Shown: positions 18,175 to 27,249, counted from the first letter of the stretch. The stretch is DNA of 64,000 nucleotides from Shewanella gelidimarina (GCF_023283945.1 NZ_JAKIKW010000002.1:124001-188000); one strand, 5' to 3'. The notes: generated by a model from the sequence alone, not told the origin. A program made the numbers and translations.

Positions 18175-19440
18175 TTATTTAGTAAGCATCCAGTAGATGA
18201 ATAAAACCGCAAAACTAATAAGGTAAGTTAAGCCAAACAAAGAGAGTATTCTCATTGCGTTACCATACCTGTCTTCAACAGGAAGTGCTGTGCTGATCAT
18301 CAATTTATAGTTAAGCCAAGCGAAAATAACTGTGGTCATAAACGCGAGGATCATAACAAACTCAAGCAATGGCAGTAACGCCCCTTTAAAAAATAAAATA
18401 ATGGCCAGTCCACATAAGCTCATTAAACACATCACTGTGTTAAGTCTCTTTTGGCTGTATTGGCTGCCTTTTAGCAGTTGCCAACCCATATTCAAGGTTC
18501 TGCTATAGCCATCAATGACCGTAACTGTGGTACTAAAAATACATAAAAAGGCCACTAAACCAATTAAGTATCGGCTTTCATTACCCATTACCTTGCTATA
18601 AAGGTTGATTAGCTGCTTAGAGAACTGCACGCCAGAGGCTGAAAACGTTTCGCCGCTGCCATGCATCACCAAAGTGCCAAGCGCTAGAAATACAATTGCG
18701 AGCAGGGCGGTAATGATATAACCAAAGTTGAAGTCGAATAAGGCTTGCTGCTTTGTCACTTGTTGGCTTTTTTGTTTCTCCAGTAACCAGAGAGAGTTCC
18801 AAGCGCTGACTTCAATTGGTGCTGGCATCCAGCCCATCATCGCCACTAAAAAGCCGATATAAGCCCATTGCCAAGGTGAAGTCGACACAAAGCCTGGTTG
18901 CACAATCGATGGCGCATTAAATGCGAGTGCAACTGCAATTAAGGTGGTTAACGTTAGTGCCAACATGATGACCTTAGTCATCTTGTCGAGCAGCGCATAA
19001 TGGCCAAAAATGAGTATGACTAAACTCGATATCAGCACCAGTAGCGCTAATAGGTCGATAGAGAGCGGGACAAACTGGGTCAACATTGCCGCGGTTAACA
19101 TCGCCACCCCCGCAGTACTTGCTATGGCGGCAATGACATTAAGGCTAGTAAACAAGATTAAATAGTTGCGGCCCTGTTTTAAATAGCCATCGAGTAAGCT
19201 CTCGCCGGTGGCAGCAGTGTACCTAGCACCAGCCGCAAAGAAGGGATACTTGAGTAAGTTGACGGCTAAAATAACCCAAGCTAATTGCCAACCAAATTCG
19301 GCGCCAGCTCGGGTAGAGGCAACTAAATGAGAGGCACCAATGGCAGCGGCGGCCATTAAAATGCCAGGGCCCATGGCACCGATGACAGAACCTAGCTGAA
19401 AAGTGGACTTTGAAAGTGTAGGAATACTGCCGTTGCTCAT
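18175..19440 (-). CDS. NRAMP-superfamily transporter lacking canonical metal motifs
   Basis: An inner-membrane protein of 421 residues with about eleven helices that matches NRAMP-type divalent metal transporters in overall pattern ('GAMGPGILMAAAAIGASHL' at helix 1, 'GWMPAPIEVSAW' at helix 6). In canonical NRAMPs helix 1 carries DPGN and helix 6 carries MPH. Here those positions read IGASH and MPAPI, so the Mn/Fe site is altered. Substrate is therefore uncertain; divergent relatives have been linked to Mg or other substrates. It lies between a bPH2 gene and a serine hydrolase gene, all on the minus strand with short gaps. Confidence 0.78.
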   Translation of the reverse strand: MSNGSIPTLSKSTFQLGSVIGAMGPGILMAAAAIGASHLVASTRAGAEFGWQLAWVILAVNLLKYPFFAAGARYTAATGESLLDGYLKQGRNYLILFTSLNVIAAIASTAGVAMLTAAMLTQFVPLSIDLLALLVLISSLVILIFGHYALLDKMTKVIMLALTLTTLIAVALAFNAPSIVQPGFVSTSPWQWAYIGFLVAMMGWMPAPIEVSAWNSLWLLEKQKSQQVTKQQALFDFNFGYIITALLAIVFLALGTLVMHGSGETFSASGVQFSKQLINLYSKVMGNESRYLIGLVAFLCIFSTTVTVIDGYSRTLNMGWQLLKGSQYSQKRLNTVMCLMSLCGLAIILFFKGALLPLLEFVMILAFMTTVIFAWLNYKLMISTALPVEDRYGNAMRILSLFGLTYLISFAVLFIYWMLTK

Positions 19441-19506
19441 TGTTTAGCTACTTTATTAAAAAATATAAAAAGGAGGTCGGTGAGTTAATAAATTGAAATT
19501 TAATGA

Positions 19507-20037
19507 TTAGTTTTGTTTTTCAATGCGTTTAAGGGTATCAGAGATCTCTTGTAAAAGTGTGACCAGATGGGTGTCATTATTTTCATCTGCGGTACTGTCC
19601 ATTTCAATTTGGTTTAGTGTTTCTTTCTGAGCTAACACAAGGCTTCTAAAATCGGCAGCGTCGATGATCCCTGTTAAATTTAATAGTGCACCAGAACCGG
19701 ATTGACCCGCGGTTTCAATCGTTAATTTATGCAGCTTAAATACTCGCATCAATGGGCCTTGGATTAACGCCATGTCGGTAATCTTATCTAATGGGACTGT
19801 GTTTTCAGTTCGGGTGAAAATACCTTTGCGGACAATGAGTTTTCGGTCCGTTAGCTCGGTGCTCATATTGTCGATATAGCGACGAGTAAAAATATTTCCA
19901 ATAGGTAGCCACAGCAGTAACAATGGAATACCGATGATGGATAGCGTCAGTACGATAGTGACTGGCGTTAACCAATACAGGCCTAAATTATTAGCAAACT
20001 CTGCTCGTTTAATGCTTTTTTCCAGACTGCTTTGCAT
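19507..20037 (-). CDS. Membrane protein with bacterial PH domain (bPH2, YdbT-like)
   Basis: A protein of 176 residues with two closely spaced hydrophobic segments near the N-terminus ('TIVLTLSIIGIPLLLLW') followed by a bPH2 domain: 'LIVRKGIFTRTENTVPLDKI', 'ALIQGPLMRVFKLHKLTIET'. This is the YdbS/YdbT type, usually membrane-associated with the PH domain facing the cytoplasm. The C-terminus is an acidic, probably helical tail. It is the first gene of a possible three-gene run with the NRAMP-like and serine hydrolase genes (66-nt gap). Confidence 0.8.
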   Translation of the reverse strand: MQSSLEKSIKRAEFANNLGLYWLTPVTIVLTLSIIGIPLLLLWLPIGNIFTRRYIDNMSTELTDRKLIVRKGIFTRTENTVPLDKITDMALIQGPLMRVFKLHKLTIETAGQSGSGALLNLTGIIDAADFRSLVLAQKETLNQIEMDSTADENNDTHLVTLLQEISDTLKRIEKQN

Positions 20038-20240
20038 GGTTAACCCTTATTTTCACTACGGATGATGGAGCGTAATTATGACTTGAGGCGGCTATTGTTA
20101 TTGCCCTTAGGTTAACTTAAGCAAAATCGAATCTAATTTGAAGTATTTTATGATTTTAGAATAATTTGTTGGTTTCAATTTTTACTTCATCGGAGTAGTT
20201 TAAAACTTCATACATGTTAAAGCAGCAAAGGAAGCGCAAG

Positions 20241-20864
20241 ATGATTACTTTATATGGAGTCCCACGGAGCAGGTCACTGAGAGTATCATGGACGTTAGAA
20301 GAGTTAGGACTTGAGTGGGACTACCAGTTCATTAACTTCTCAAAAGGCGACAGCCGACATCCCGATTTTTTAGCCGTTAACCCGTGCGGAAAAGTCCCCG
20401 CGCTTATCGACAATGGTAACGTTATTACAGAATCTGCCGCTATTGCTGTGTTCTTAGCTGAAAAGTATGGAAAAGGACGCTTACTGCCAAAAGCGGGCTC
20501 TGATGCCTCTGCGTTGCACCATCAATGGATAAGCTTTATCACCAATGAGCTTGAACAACCCCTATGGACTATCGGCAAACATAAGTTTGCGATACCAGAG
20601 GAACTTAGGCTTGAGGCGATGTTTACCGTGGCTAAGTGGGAGTTTGATAAAGCGGCGGCTATTGCGGAGCAGTGGTTGCCTGATACCCCGTTCTTGCTCG
20701 GTGCAGAGATTAGCGTTGCCGATATATTATTAGCACATACTTTGTCGTGGGCGACTCGTTTTGAGCAAGATATTCCGCCTAAGCTTGCGGCATATCGAGA
20801 TCGTATAACCGCGCGTAAGGCGATGGCCAGTGCTCTGAAAAAAGAGGAAGCATGCGCTGTTTAA
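20241..20864 (+). CDS. Glutathione S-transferase family protein
   Basis: A cytosolic GST-fold protein of 207 residues. The N-terminal thioredoxin-like domain has 'YGVPRSRSLRVSWTLEEL' (active-site Ser/Arg region) and the glutathione-binding 'NPCGKVPALID' and 'ITESAAIAVFLAEKYG'; the C-terminal helical domain follows. The frame starts at 20214, but the ATG at 20241 is preceded by AAGGAAG at ideal spacing and matches family N-termini. Substrate unknown. It is followed by a strong terminator. Confidence 0.9.
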   Translation: MITLYGVPRSRSLRVSWTLEELGLEWDYQFINFSKGDSRHPDFLAVNPCGKVPALIDNGNVITESAAIAVFLAEKYGKGRLLPKAGSDASALHHQWISFITNELEQPLWTIGKHKFAIPEELRLEAMFTVAKWEFDKAAAIAEQWLPDTPFLLGAEISVADILLAHTLSWATRFEQDIPPKLAAYRDRITARKAMASALKKEEACAV

Positions 20865-20882
20865 GAGTCATAAACAGTCATT

Positions 20883-20912
20883 AAAAAAGCATCCAAATGG
20901 ATGCTTTTTTAT
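20883..20912. terminator. Terminator after the GST gene
   Basis: Stem GCATCC/GGATGC with a 4-nt loop, flanked by AAAAAA and TTTTTT, so it is functional in both directions. Confidence 0.9.
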
Positions 20913-21012
20913 TTTGAGTTCAATTAAGCGACTAGAACCATCTTTAATCTATCCGTCTCAGATTATCCGGCTGTTTCGTCTTAGCTTGTTCCTAGACTCT
21001 ATAACCTAGCTT

Positions 21013-21513
21013 TTATAACTGAGCTGCAGCCCACTTAGCACGATTTTCTCTGCTCTCTTTAAGGCCGTCTTTGTCGCGGTAAGCCTTATACGATTCGAAT
21101 TCAAGCGCGACGAGTACCACTTCAACTTCAAGTACCAGCTTGCACTCTTTTTTAATGCGCCATGCTGAAGTGTTGTACAACTCAGCTAAAGGTAAGCTGC
21201 CTAAAAACTCAGGATTGTATTGTGCGTATAGCGCTTGTGTTGGGTAAACCACAAAACTTAAAGTGCGCTTAGGCTCTTTAGAAAAGAGCGCTTCGATACC
21301 GTCGCACGTATTAAGAACCTGCATTTCGATAACTTCATCAATTTCTATCAGCTTCTTTTGTACTGGCATATGTGCTGGCTTTTCGCCTGCTTCCCAAGCA
21401 ATAACATCAGCTTCTGAAACTTTGCCTATTGCAGCTACTTGCGCAGTTGTGAGTGCCAGAGAGTGGCGAAGATACTGCATTTCAATGGCATTGAGGCCGA
21501 TATTTTTAGACAT
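21013..21513 (-). CDS. HTH-like conserved protein (DUF4447-like)
   Basis: A cytoplasmic protein of 166 residues. The first 60 residues ('[20 protein letters not shown]', then '[11 protein letters not shown]') resemble the lambda-repressor-like helix-turn-helix of Xre/YdiL-type proteins. The C-terminal half is a mixed alpha/beta domain that I associate tentatively with DUF4447, known from Shewanella. It is last in a possible three-gene run behind the SUKH-like and RelA/SpoT-like genes (26-nt gap to the former). It could be an autoregulator of that run; this is inference. Confidence 0.65.
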   Translation of the reverse strand: MSKNIGLNAIEMQYLRHSLALTTAQVAAIGKVSEADVIAWEAGEKPAHMPVQKKLIEIDEVIEMQVLNTCDGIEALFSKEPKRTLSFVVYPTQALYAQYNPEFLGSLPLAELYNTSAWRIKKECKLVLEVEVVLVALEFESYKAYRDKDGLKESRENRAKWAAAQL

Positions 21514-21539
21514 TGTGTTTCCTTAGTTAGTTTTTATGG

Positions 21540-21941
21540 TTAGCTACGCATCCAAACATTCTCGGCCCATTCCCAAAATGATTCCCAGCTGTCTTCATGG
21601 ATTTCACCGTCTTGCCATAATTGTATTTCGCCTTCTTGGGTGATGAAAAAGAAACTATCACCCTGCTGGCAAATAGGGATATATTCACGCGGTAAACCGA
21701 TAGACCAAGCGTATGCTGTAACCTCTGATAAAAAGGTGTGCGAGTGAGGATCGCTGGCAGTCACTGGCTCTAAGCTGCCAACGATAAGGTCACTGGCATC
21801 CAACAGGTACTCTTTCAACGCCAAAGGAAGTGGCATTAAAATTTCCTCTTCTACTTCAACAATTTGTTCAAAGGTTGCCAGCTCTAATGGTACCGGAACT
21901 GTCTCGCTCATCTCTTGTAGCTGCTCAATGATATCGTTCAT
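21540..21941 (-). CDS. SMI1/KNR4 (SUKH) family protein
   Basis: An acidic protein of about 133 residues with the SMI1/KNR4 pattern: an N-terminal helix plus 'LPLALKEYLLDASDL' (the family's LPxxYKxFL motif), a central 'IPICQQGDSFFFITQEGEI' strand pair, and a terminal 'SWESFWEWAENVW' helix. SUKH proteins are often immunity proteins of toxin systems, though stand-alone members have other roles. The frame starts at 22043, but the ATG at 21941 gives the natural family N-terminus. It lies 132 nt downstream of an exported RelA/SpoT-fold protein, making a toxin-immunity relation worth testing. Confidence 0.7.
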   Translation of the reverse strand: MNDIIEQLQEMSETVPVPLELATFEQIVEVEEEILMPLPLALKEYLLDASDLIVGSLEPVTASDPHSHTFLSEVTAYAWSIGLPREYIPICQQGDSFFFITQEGEIQLWQDGEIHEDSWESFWEWAENVWMRS

Positions 21942-22073
21942 AATTTTTTCGTGTGTTAAGGCTATTGGGCGGGAGTATAGACTTTTATCGGGGAAGTCAC
22001 AAAAAGCTGTTGAGGAAAAGTATGACATTACAACATGGGGCATAGGCCTAACCTAGCCCCAACTTGATAATCT

Positions 22074-22856
22074 TTATGCTGCTGTGAGTAAGCTTGCTTG
22101 GTCTAAGCGCTTATACCTGAGCCAAGCTTTGTGGTAAAGCTTATGCGACTGCTGACGTAGCTGAACTATTTTTGCCGTTTCAAAGTCGCTAAGTGTGCGT
22201 TGTTGTTGCTGTGCATTAGCTTGTAGACTTTGTACTTGTTGATAAACCTCATGCTCATCACCACTTTTAATCTCTGCAATGTCAGATAGATGCAGCTGGA
22301 TTTCAGCAATCATCTGTGACTCAGGCAATCTAACCAACAAGTTAAGGTCACGATAGCCAGAGTCTTTTGGCTCGGCGAAGCGGTTTTTAACTTTTATGAT
22401 CTGGCTATCAGCTTTAACTAATGCAAATGCTTGCATTAAGTTTTCAATATCGTTACTCACAATACTTGCTCTAACCAGATCGGTTAGTTGGCTAGCATCA
22501 TTGTTAAGTTTATTGTGGACTTTGGCTTCAGCTCTTTCGCGGCTTTTTATGCCGGCGAGAATCGACTTGGTTTGAGTTTGGCTGCTTATGTTTGCTAATA
22601 AGTTTGCCAGCTCTTGCTGTGCTGTCGGAGCCTTAGCATACAGTGCGTCAAGGTTGGCACTGGTTTGTCTGGGCAGTTGATATTGAATCGACTCAATTGC
22701 GGTTAGTCCGTCGATGTCGTTAGTAAATGCAAGTTTAGCACTGTAGCTGCCATTTTCGCCGTTGCTATCTCGCTCCATCGGCACCGTTTGTGCGAAGGCT
22801 GAGCGGGTAGAAAGTAACAGTAAGAAGATGAAAAAAGTTCGTAATATACGATTCAT
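22074..22856 (-). CDS. Exported protein with RelA/SpoT-like synthetase domain
   Basis: A protein of 260 residues with a clear signal peptide (residues 1-22, ending 'TRSAFAQ'). The middle part carries what I read as the RelA/SpoT nucleotide-pyrophosphotransferase motifs in order: 'SRERAEAKVHNKL' (the R-x-K/R-x3-x-x3-K ATP-binding helix), 'LTDLVRASIV' (Asp of the metal site), 'VKNRFAEPKDSGYRDLNL' (the KxR..PK..GYR..N strand, Tyr stacking on guanine in RelA) and 'AEIQLHL' (catalytic Glu). The C-terminal 60 residues are helical and Gln-rich. Rel-fold enzymes are normally cytoplasmic, so export is unusual. No HD hydrolase or TGS domain is present. Biochemical activity is not proven. Confidence 0.72.
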   Translation of the reverse strand: MNRILRTFFIFLLLLSTRSAFAQTVPMERDSNGENGSYSAKLAFTNDIDGLTAIESIQYQLPRQTSANLDALYAKAPTAQQELANLLANISSQTQTKSILAGIKSRERAEAKVHNKLNNDASQLTDLVRASIVSNDIENLMQAFALVKADSQIIKVKNRFAEPKDSGYRDLNLLVRLPESQMIAEIQLHLSDIAEIKSGDEHEVYQQVQSLQANAQQQQRTLSDFETAKIVQLRQQSHKLYHKAWLRYKRLDQASLLTAA

Positions 22857-22967
22857 AGCAGTCCCTTTATGTTGGCTGTGAGCTTAACTTACCCTCTCAA
22901 CACTTAAGCTATGCTGAATGACAAATTAAGCTTTGTTCATAAAGAGATATGGGGGCAAAAAATCAAT

Positions 22968-23003
22968 AAAAAACCGCTAATGAATATTATCATCAGCGGT
23001 TTT
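22968..23003 (-). terminator. Terminator after the M13 peptidase gene
   Basis: Arms AAACCGCT and AGCGGTTT with partially paired inner arms (ATGA/TCAT) form a hairpin; on the minus strand a T-run follows. It lies 38 nt beyond the peptidase stop codon. Confidence 0.85.
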
Positions 23004-23040
23004 GTTTTTGAGCTTATAAAAGGCTTTTACCTGTTGGTAA

Positions 23041-25125
23041 TTACCAGATTTTTACGCGTTTTTCTGGCGCAATATACATCGCATCGCCAGGCTTAACATC
23101 ATAGGTGCTGTAAAATTCAGGCATGTTAGATAGTGCGCCAAGTGAGCGGAACTGTGCTGGTGAATGTGGGTCAGTTGCGACACGGTTACGCATTGACTCT
23201 TCTTTGATTTTTGCACGCCAAATTTGCGTGAAACCAATAAAGAAACGCTGATCGCCGGTTAGACCGTCAATCACAGGTGCTTCTTGACCGTTAAGTGATT
23301 TCTTGTATGCACGATAAGCAATGGTTACACCCGATAGGTCGCCAATGTTTTCGCCGAGTGTCAATTCACCATTAACGTTTAGGTCATCAAATACAGCATA
23401 ATCATTATATTGATTGATTAGCGCTTTACCGCGAATAGAGAACTCTTTTAAGTCTTGCTCAGTCCACCAGTCACGCATGTTGCCTTCGCCGTCAAACTTA
23501 GCACCTTGGTCGTCAAAACCATGGCCCATTTCATGACCGATAACCGCACCAATACCACCGTAGTTTACTGCATCATCAGCTTCCATATTAAAGAATGGAG
23601 GTTGTAAGATAGCGGCAGGGAATACGATTTCGTTCATCGTTGGATTGTAGTAAGCATTAACCGTTTGTGGAGTCATACCCCATTCCCATGTGCGGATTGG
23701 GCCACCTAGTTTCTCAAGATCTTTTTCATGGCTTAACTGGCTTGCGCGCAGGTTGTTACCAAATAGGTCGTCAGCTTTAATGGCTAGCTTGTCGTAGCTT
23801 TCCCAACGGTCGGGATAACCAATCTTAGGATTAAATTTAGCTAACTTATCTTTCGCGGCGACTTTAGTGTCAGCGCTCATCCACTCTAAAGACTCAATGC
23901 TATCACCGTAAGAGCCCCGTAGGTTTTCAACCAACGTTTGCATACGCGTCTTTGCTTCAGGAGCAAAATGACGCTTAACATAGACTTTACCAACGACTTC
24001 ACCGAGCAGACTGTTGACTGAGGAAACGCCACGCTTCCAGCGAGGTTCTTGCTCTTCTTGGCCGTTAAGAGTTTTAGAGAAAAACTCGAAGTTTTCAGTA
24101 TCAAGTGCTTCACTTAGGCTACTTGCTGCATGTGTCAGTACCTGCCACTGCATGTAGGTCTTCCAAGTATCAAGATCAGTATTTTTGATAACGTCATTTA
24201 GACCTGAGATATAGCTAGGCTGGTTGATGATGATATCAGCCTGCTTATCAGCGCCCAGTGTTGCTAGGTAACCGTCCCAATTCATGTCCGGTGCCAGTGT
24301 CGCTAAGTCTTTAACTTGGTATAAGTTGTAAGTCTTAGTGCTATCGCGTGTTTCAACCACATCCCAATGCTTTTCAGCAATTGATGTTTCAAGTGCAAGT
24401 ACCGCTTCAGCACTGGCTTTAGGATTAGCCAATCCAGCCAAGGTGTACATTTTTTCGATGTGCTCTACAAACGCCTTACGGATGTTGACGAAGCGTTCAT
24501 CTTGGTTAAAGTAGTAATCTTTTTCTGGCAGGCTTAGGCCGTATTGCCAGATATGCGTAGCATAACGGCTAGAGTTTTTAGCATCTACGCCGATGTAAAA
24601 TGCCATTGGCGTACCGCCACCGACAACTTGGCTATGGGCAAAGTAAGTCACGAGTTCATCTTTTGACTTAATCGCGCTGACGTTATCCAGTTCGCTTTGG
24701 ATTGGCTTAATGCCCAATTTATTGAGGGTTTCAGTATCCATGAATGAACGATATAGATCGGCAACTTTTTGCTCGTCACTGCCGGCTTTCAGGTTGGGTG
24801 TTGCAGCAACTTCTTCGATAATGGCTTTTACATCATCACGTGACTTTTCACGGAGATCGTAAAATGCACCAGAGCTAGTGCGGTCGCTAGGAATAGTCGT
24901 GTTCTTTATCCAAGTGCCGTTTACATAAGAGTAAAAGTCATCTTGCGGACGAACTGACTTATCGAAATTAGCAAAATCAATGCCTGATGAAAGGGCTTTT
25001 TGTACGGCTACAGCCGTTTCCGTTTTAGTTGTTTCTGGTATCTTCGGTGCTGCAGTGTCGCTATTACACGCACTTAGGCCAACGATAAGGGAAGCGCATA
25101 AGCCCCCAACGAGTACTTTTTTCAT
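23041..25125 (-). CDS. pepO: M13 (neprilysin-type) zinc metallopeptidase lipoprotein, PepO-like
   Basis: A zinc oligopeptidase of 694 residues. The N-terminus is a lipoprotein signal ('VGLSACNSD', lipobox LSAC), placing it in the envelope. The catalytic part holds 'VIGHEMGHGFDDQGAKF' (HExxH zinc site) and 'GENIGDLSG' (third ligand Glu and structural Asp), and ends 'EKRVKIW' with the C-terminal Trp typical of M13 enzymes. The PM13 N-terminal domain starts around residue 50 ('PQDDFYSYVNGTW'). It probably degrades peptides up to about 40 residues. Monocistronic, with its own terminator. Confidence 0.93.
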   Translation of the reverse strand: MKKVLVGGLCASLIVGLSACNSDTAAPKIPETTKTETAVAVQKALSSGIDFANFDKSVRPQDDFYSYVNGTWIKNTTIPSDRTSSGAFYDLREKSRDDVKAIIEEVAATPNLKAGSDEQKVADLYRSFMDTETLNKLGIKPIQSELDNVSAIKSKDELVTYFAHSQVVGGGTPMAFYIGVDAKNSSRYATHIWQYGLSLPEKDYYFNQDERFVNIRKAFVEHIEKMYTLAGLANPKASAEAVLALETSIAEKHWDVVETRDSTKTYNLYQVKDLATLAPDMNWDGYLATLGADKQADIIINQPSYISGLNDVIKNTDLDTWKTYMQWQVLTHAASSLSEALDTENFEFFSKTLNGQEEQEPRWKRGVSSVNSLLGEVVGKVYVKRHFAPEAKTRMQTLVENLRGSYGDSIESLEWMSADTKVAAKDKLAKFNPKIGYPDRWESYDKLAIKADDLFGNNLRASQLSHEKDLEKLGGPIRTWEWGMTPQTVNAYYNPTMNEIVFPAAILQPPFFNMEADDAVNYGGIGAVIGHEMGHGFDDQGAKFDGEGNMRDWWTEQDLKEFSIRGKALINQYNDYAVFDDLNVNGELTLGENIGDLSGVTIAYRAYKKSLNGQEAPVIDGLTGDQRFFIGFTQIWRAKIKEESMRNRVATDPHSPAQFRSLGALSNMPEFYSTYDVKPGDAMYIAPEKRVKIW

Positions 25126-25327
25126 TTTTCTTCCTTTTATATACCGTCAATTTGTTATTATTTTTGCAATTAATGACAACTAAAATGCATGTTAATAAGC
25201 TGCAAGTTACATCAAGCAACACATGTTAAGGCTTTTTTGTTTGCGTGAACAAGCCTATGTTGCTAACTCAGAGCAATAATCGCTTAATGATCTGTAAGAA
25301 AAGGTTTCCTTATCGGTCATTAGTCTA
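25126..25327. other. Upstream region of the M13 peptidase gene
   Basis: About 200 bp without a gene; it should carry the peptidase promoter (minus strand, TTCCTTTTAT near its right edge marks the ribosome site). It ends at the MITE boundary. Confidence 0.4.
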
Positions 25328-25615
25328 GGGGCTGTTGATCTTTCGAGCTTAGTTTTTGTTCGACTCTTTCCCGTAAAGAAGAATGATTTTAGTACAAGGC
25401 TTGAGCGATGATTTAGCAATCTAAGCTAAAATCTCGTAACGCACTCTAGTCATAAAAGACTAAAAGCATTGAAACGAACCCTAAGGGCCGCGCTTCTTGG
25501 CTATTTTTACGGTGTTGTAGGCTATTTGTGGAGAATGACTAAACGACATAGCCTCCGCCTTGTTAAAATAGCCAATAAACTGCGGCAAAAACAACCGTGA
25601 AAGATCAACAGCCCC
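25328..25615 (+). mobile_element. MITE-like element, copy 1
   Basis: A 288-bp non-coding element with terminal inverted repeats of about 18 bp: it starts GGGGCTGTTGATCTTTC and ends GAAAGATCAACAGCCCC. A second copy, in opposite orientation and differing at roughly a dozen positions, lies at 48348-48634. The flanks read CTA on the left and TAG on the right, compatible with a TA duplication (IS630/Tc1-mariner style) or a 4-bp CTAG duplication if the outer G/C belongs to the target (IS5 style). No transposase is encoded, so it depends on an enzyme elsewhere. Confidence 0.88.
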
Positions 25616-25630
25616 TAGCTTGAGCCCTAA

Positions 25631-26185
25631 TTATATCGACTTTAACCACTTCGCAGGGTTTCCAGCTACCACGGTTGCTGTCGGGACATCTTTAGTGACA
25701 ACAGCTCCTGCGGCAACGACTGCATCGTCGCCAATGCTCACCCCCGGTAAAATTATCGCGCCGCCACCAATCCATACCCGTTCACCAATATGAATCGATT
25801 GAGCGATTTCAAACCCTTGGCAACGCTTTGTCGGATCTAATGGATGGTTGGCGGTGTAAAGTTGTACATTAGGCCCGAGCATCGTTTGACGGCCAATGTG
25901 GATCGGAGCGTTGTCTTGTAGCGTGACGTTGGCATTAATAAAGACTTGTTCCGCAATAAAAAGGTTAATGCCGTAACTGATAAAGAAAGGTGTTCGGATC
26001 ACTGTATCTGTCGCAATGTTAGGCAGTAAATCTCGGTCAATGTTACAAGAGAGATTAACTCGATGGTTAAGTGCTTGTTGCTGTTGCCAATAGTTTGATA
26101 GTTCAGGATCAAAACAATTGTATTGTTCACCCCTCACCATCTTATTAAATTGTTTGTTTTGGGCAGAAGTCAGTAATGGCGTCAT
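25631..26185 (-). CDS. Maltose/galactoside O-acetyltransferase-like protein
   Basis: A left-handed beta-helix acetyltransferase of 184 residues (Maa/LacA/NodL group) using acetyl-CoA. The N-terminal helical pair ('KMVRGEQYNCFDPEL') matches the Mac domain. The hexapeptide coil follows, with 'GPNVQLYTANHPLDP' (catalytic His of the family) and 'GERVWIGGGAIILPGVSIG'. The end 'VVAGNPAKWLKSI' is typical. Natural acceptor unknown; maltose or galactosides are usual in vitro. It ends 15 nt from MITE copy 1. Confidence 0.9.
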   Translation of the reverse strand: MTPLLTSAQNKQFNKMVRGEQYNCFDPELSNYWQQQQALNHRVNLSCNIDRDLLPNIATDTVIRTPFFISYGINLFIAEQVFINANVTLQDNAPIHIGRQTMLGPNVQLYTANHPLDPTKRCQGFEIAQSIHIGERVWIGGGAIILPGVSIGDDAVVAAGAVVTKDVPTATVVAGNPAKWLKSI

Positions 26186-26368
26186 CGATCAATCCTTGTT
26201 TAACTCATGGCACAATAGTCTTTCCGTTGGAGAGCTTATACCAATTCCATTAAAGAGCTCTGAATTGATCACATACTTAATGGAATAGGTATTACCAGCA
26301 AATCTTTGCCCTTTAGCCTGACTAGCCCCATAATGTCGGCCATTATGGTCATATAGCTGAGTGTTACA

Positions 26369-27061
26369 GTGCGTTTAGATAAATATATTTGTGAGTCAAC
26401 TTCCCATTCTCGTGTTTCGGCAAAGAAAGCACTGCATCGTGGTGATGTGACTTGCAACGGTGAAGTGGTTAAAACCTCGGGTTTTAAAGTCACTGATGAC
26501 CATGAAATTCGTTTAGAAGGTGTGGTCCTTAAGGTCATTGGCCCACGTTACATCATGCTTAACAAGCCGGTTGATACTATCTGTTCAACTATTGATGAAG
26601 AGTATCCGTCAGTTATCGGTTTATTAGATGTTATTCGACCTGAAGACTTGCATATTGCTGGGCGCCTTGATGCTGACACCACTGGTCTAACCTTGATTAC
26701 GACGGACGGTAAATGGTCGCACAAAGTAACCTCGCCTAAAAAAGAGTGTGGCAAACGCTACTTGCTAGAAACGGCAGAGCCACTTGGCGCTGATTTGGTT
26801 GAGCAGTTTGCCACAGGGTTACAACTCAATAATGAAGATGGCCTCACTAAGCCTGCAATCCTTGAATTATTGGGCATGCATCAAGCGCGCTTAACGATTA
26901 CCGAAGGTAAGTACCATCAAGTTAAACGTATGCTGGCATCGGTTGGTAATCACGTGACTAAATTACACCGTGAAAAAGTGGGCGAAATTGAACTTGATAG
27001 CACGCTTGAGCTAGGTGAATGGCGCTTTTTAACTGACGCTGAGGCCAAGTCCGTAAAGTAG
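26369..27061 (+). CDS. rsuA: RsuA, 16S rRNA pseudouridine(516) synthase
   Basis: An enzyme of 230 residues that converts U516 of 16S rRNA to pseudouridine. The N-terminal S4 domain begins 'MRLDKYICESTSHSR', the catalytic motif is 'AGRLDADTTGLTL' with the nucleophilic Asp, and 'TITEGKYHQVKRMLASVGNHV' is the RsuA-type C-terminal hallmark. It aligns end to end with E. coli RsuA. The start codon is GTG at 26369, chosen because it gives the conserved MRLDK start; the Shine-Dalgarno sequence is weak. A terminator follows. Confidence 0.95.
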   Translation: MRLDKYICESTSHSRVSAKKALHRGDVTCNGEVVKTSGFKVTDDHEIRLEGVVLKVIGPRYIMLNKPVDTICSTIDEEYPSVIGLLDVIRPEDLHIAGRLDADTTGLTLITTDGKWSHKVTSPKKECGKRYLLETAEPLGADLVEQFATGLQLNNEDGLTKPAILELLGMHQARLTITEGKYHQVKRMLASVGNHVTKLHREKVGEIELDSTLELGEWRFLTDAEAKSVK

Positions 27062-27148
27062 CTCTTTAAGTCAGCGTGACGCTATTTGGATAAGTAATAT
27101 CAGCGTAGCTAAGTGGAATAGATAGCGGATAGTCGCTGGTTAGATAAA

Positions 27149-27181
27149 GCACTGAACGTGGCTGCGTTCGGTGTTTTTTTG
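27149..27181 (+). terminator. Terminator after rsuA
   Basis: Stem CACTGAACG / CGTTCGGTG (27150-27158, 27165-27173; one G-U pair) with a 6-nt loop, followed by seven T. Confidence 0.85.
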
Positions 27182-27249
27182 TATTTGGAGCTATCATTAA
27201 CTATTCGTAACAGTTGAATAAGTTTCTTTTAGTATTGAACAAAGCGGAT

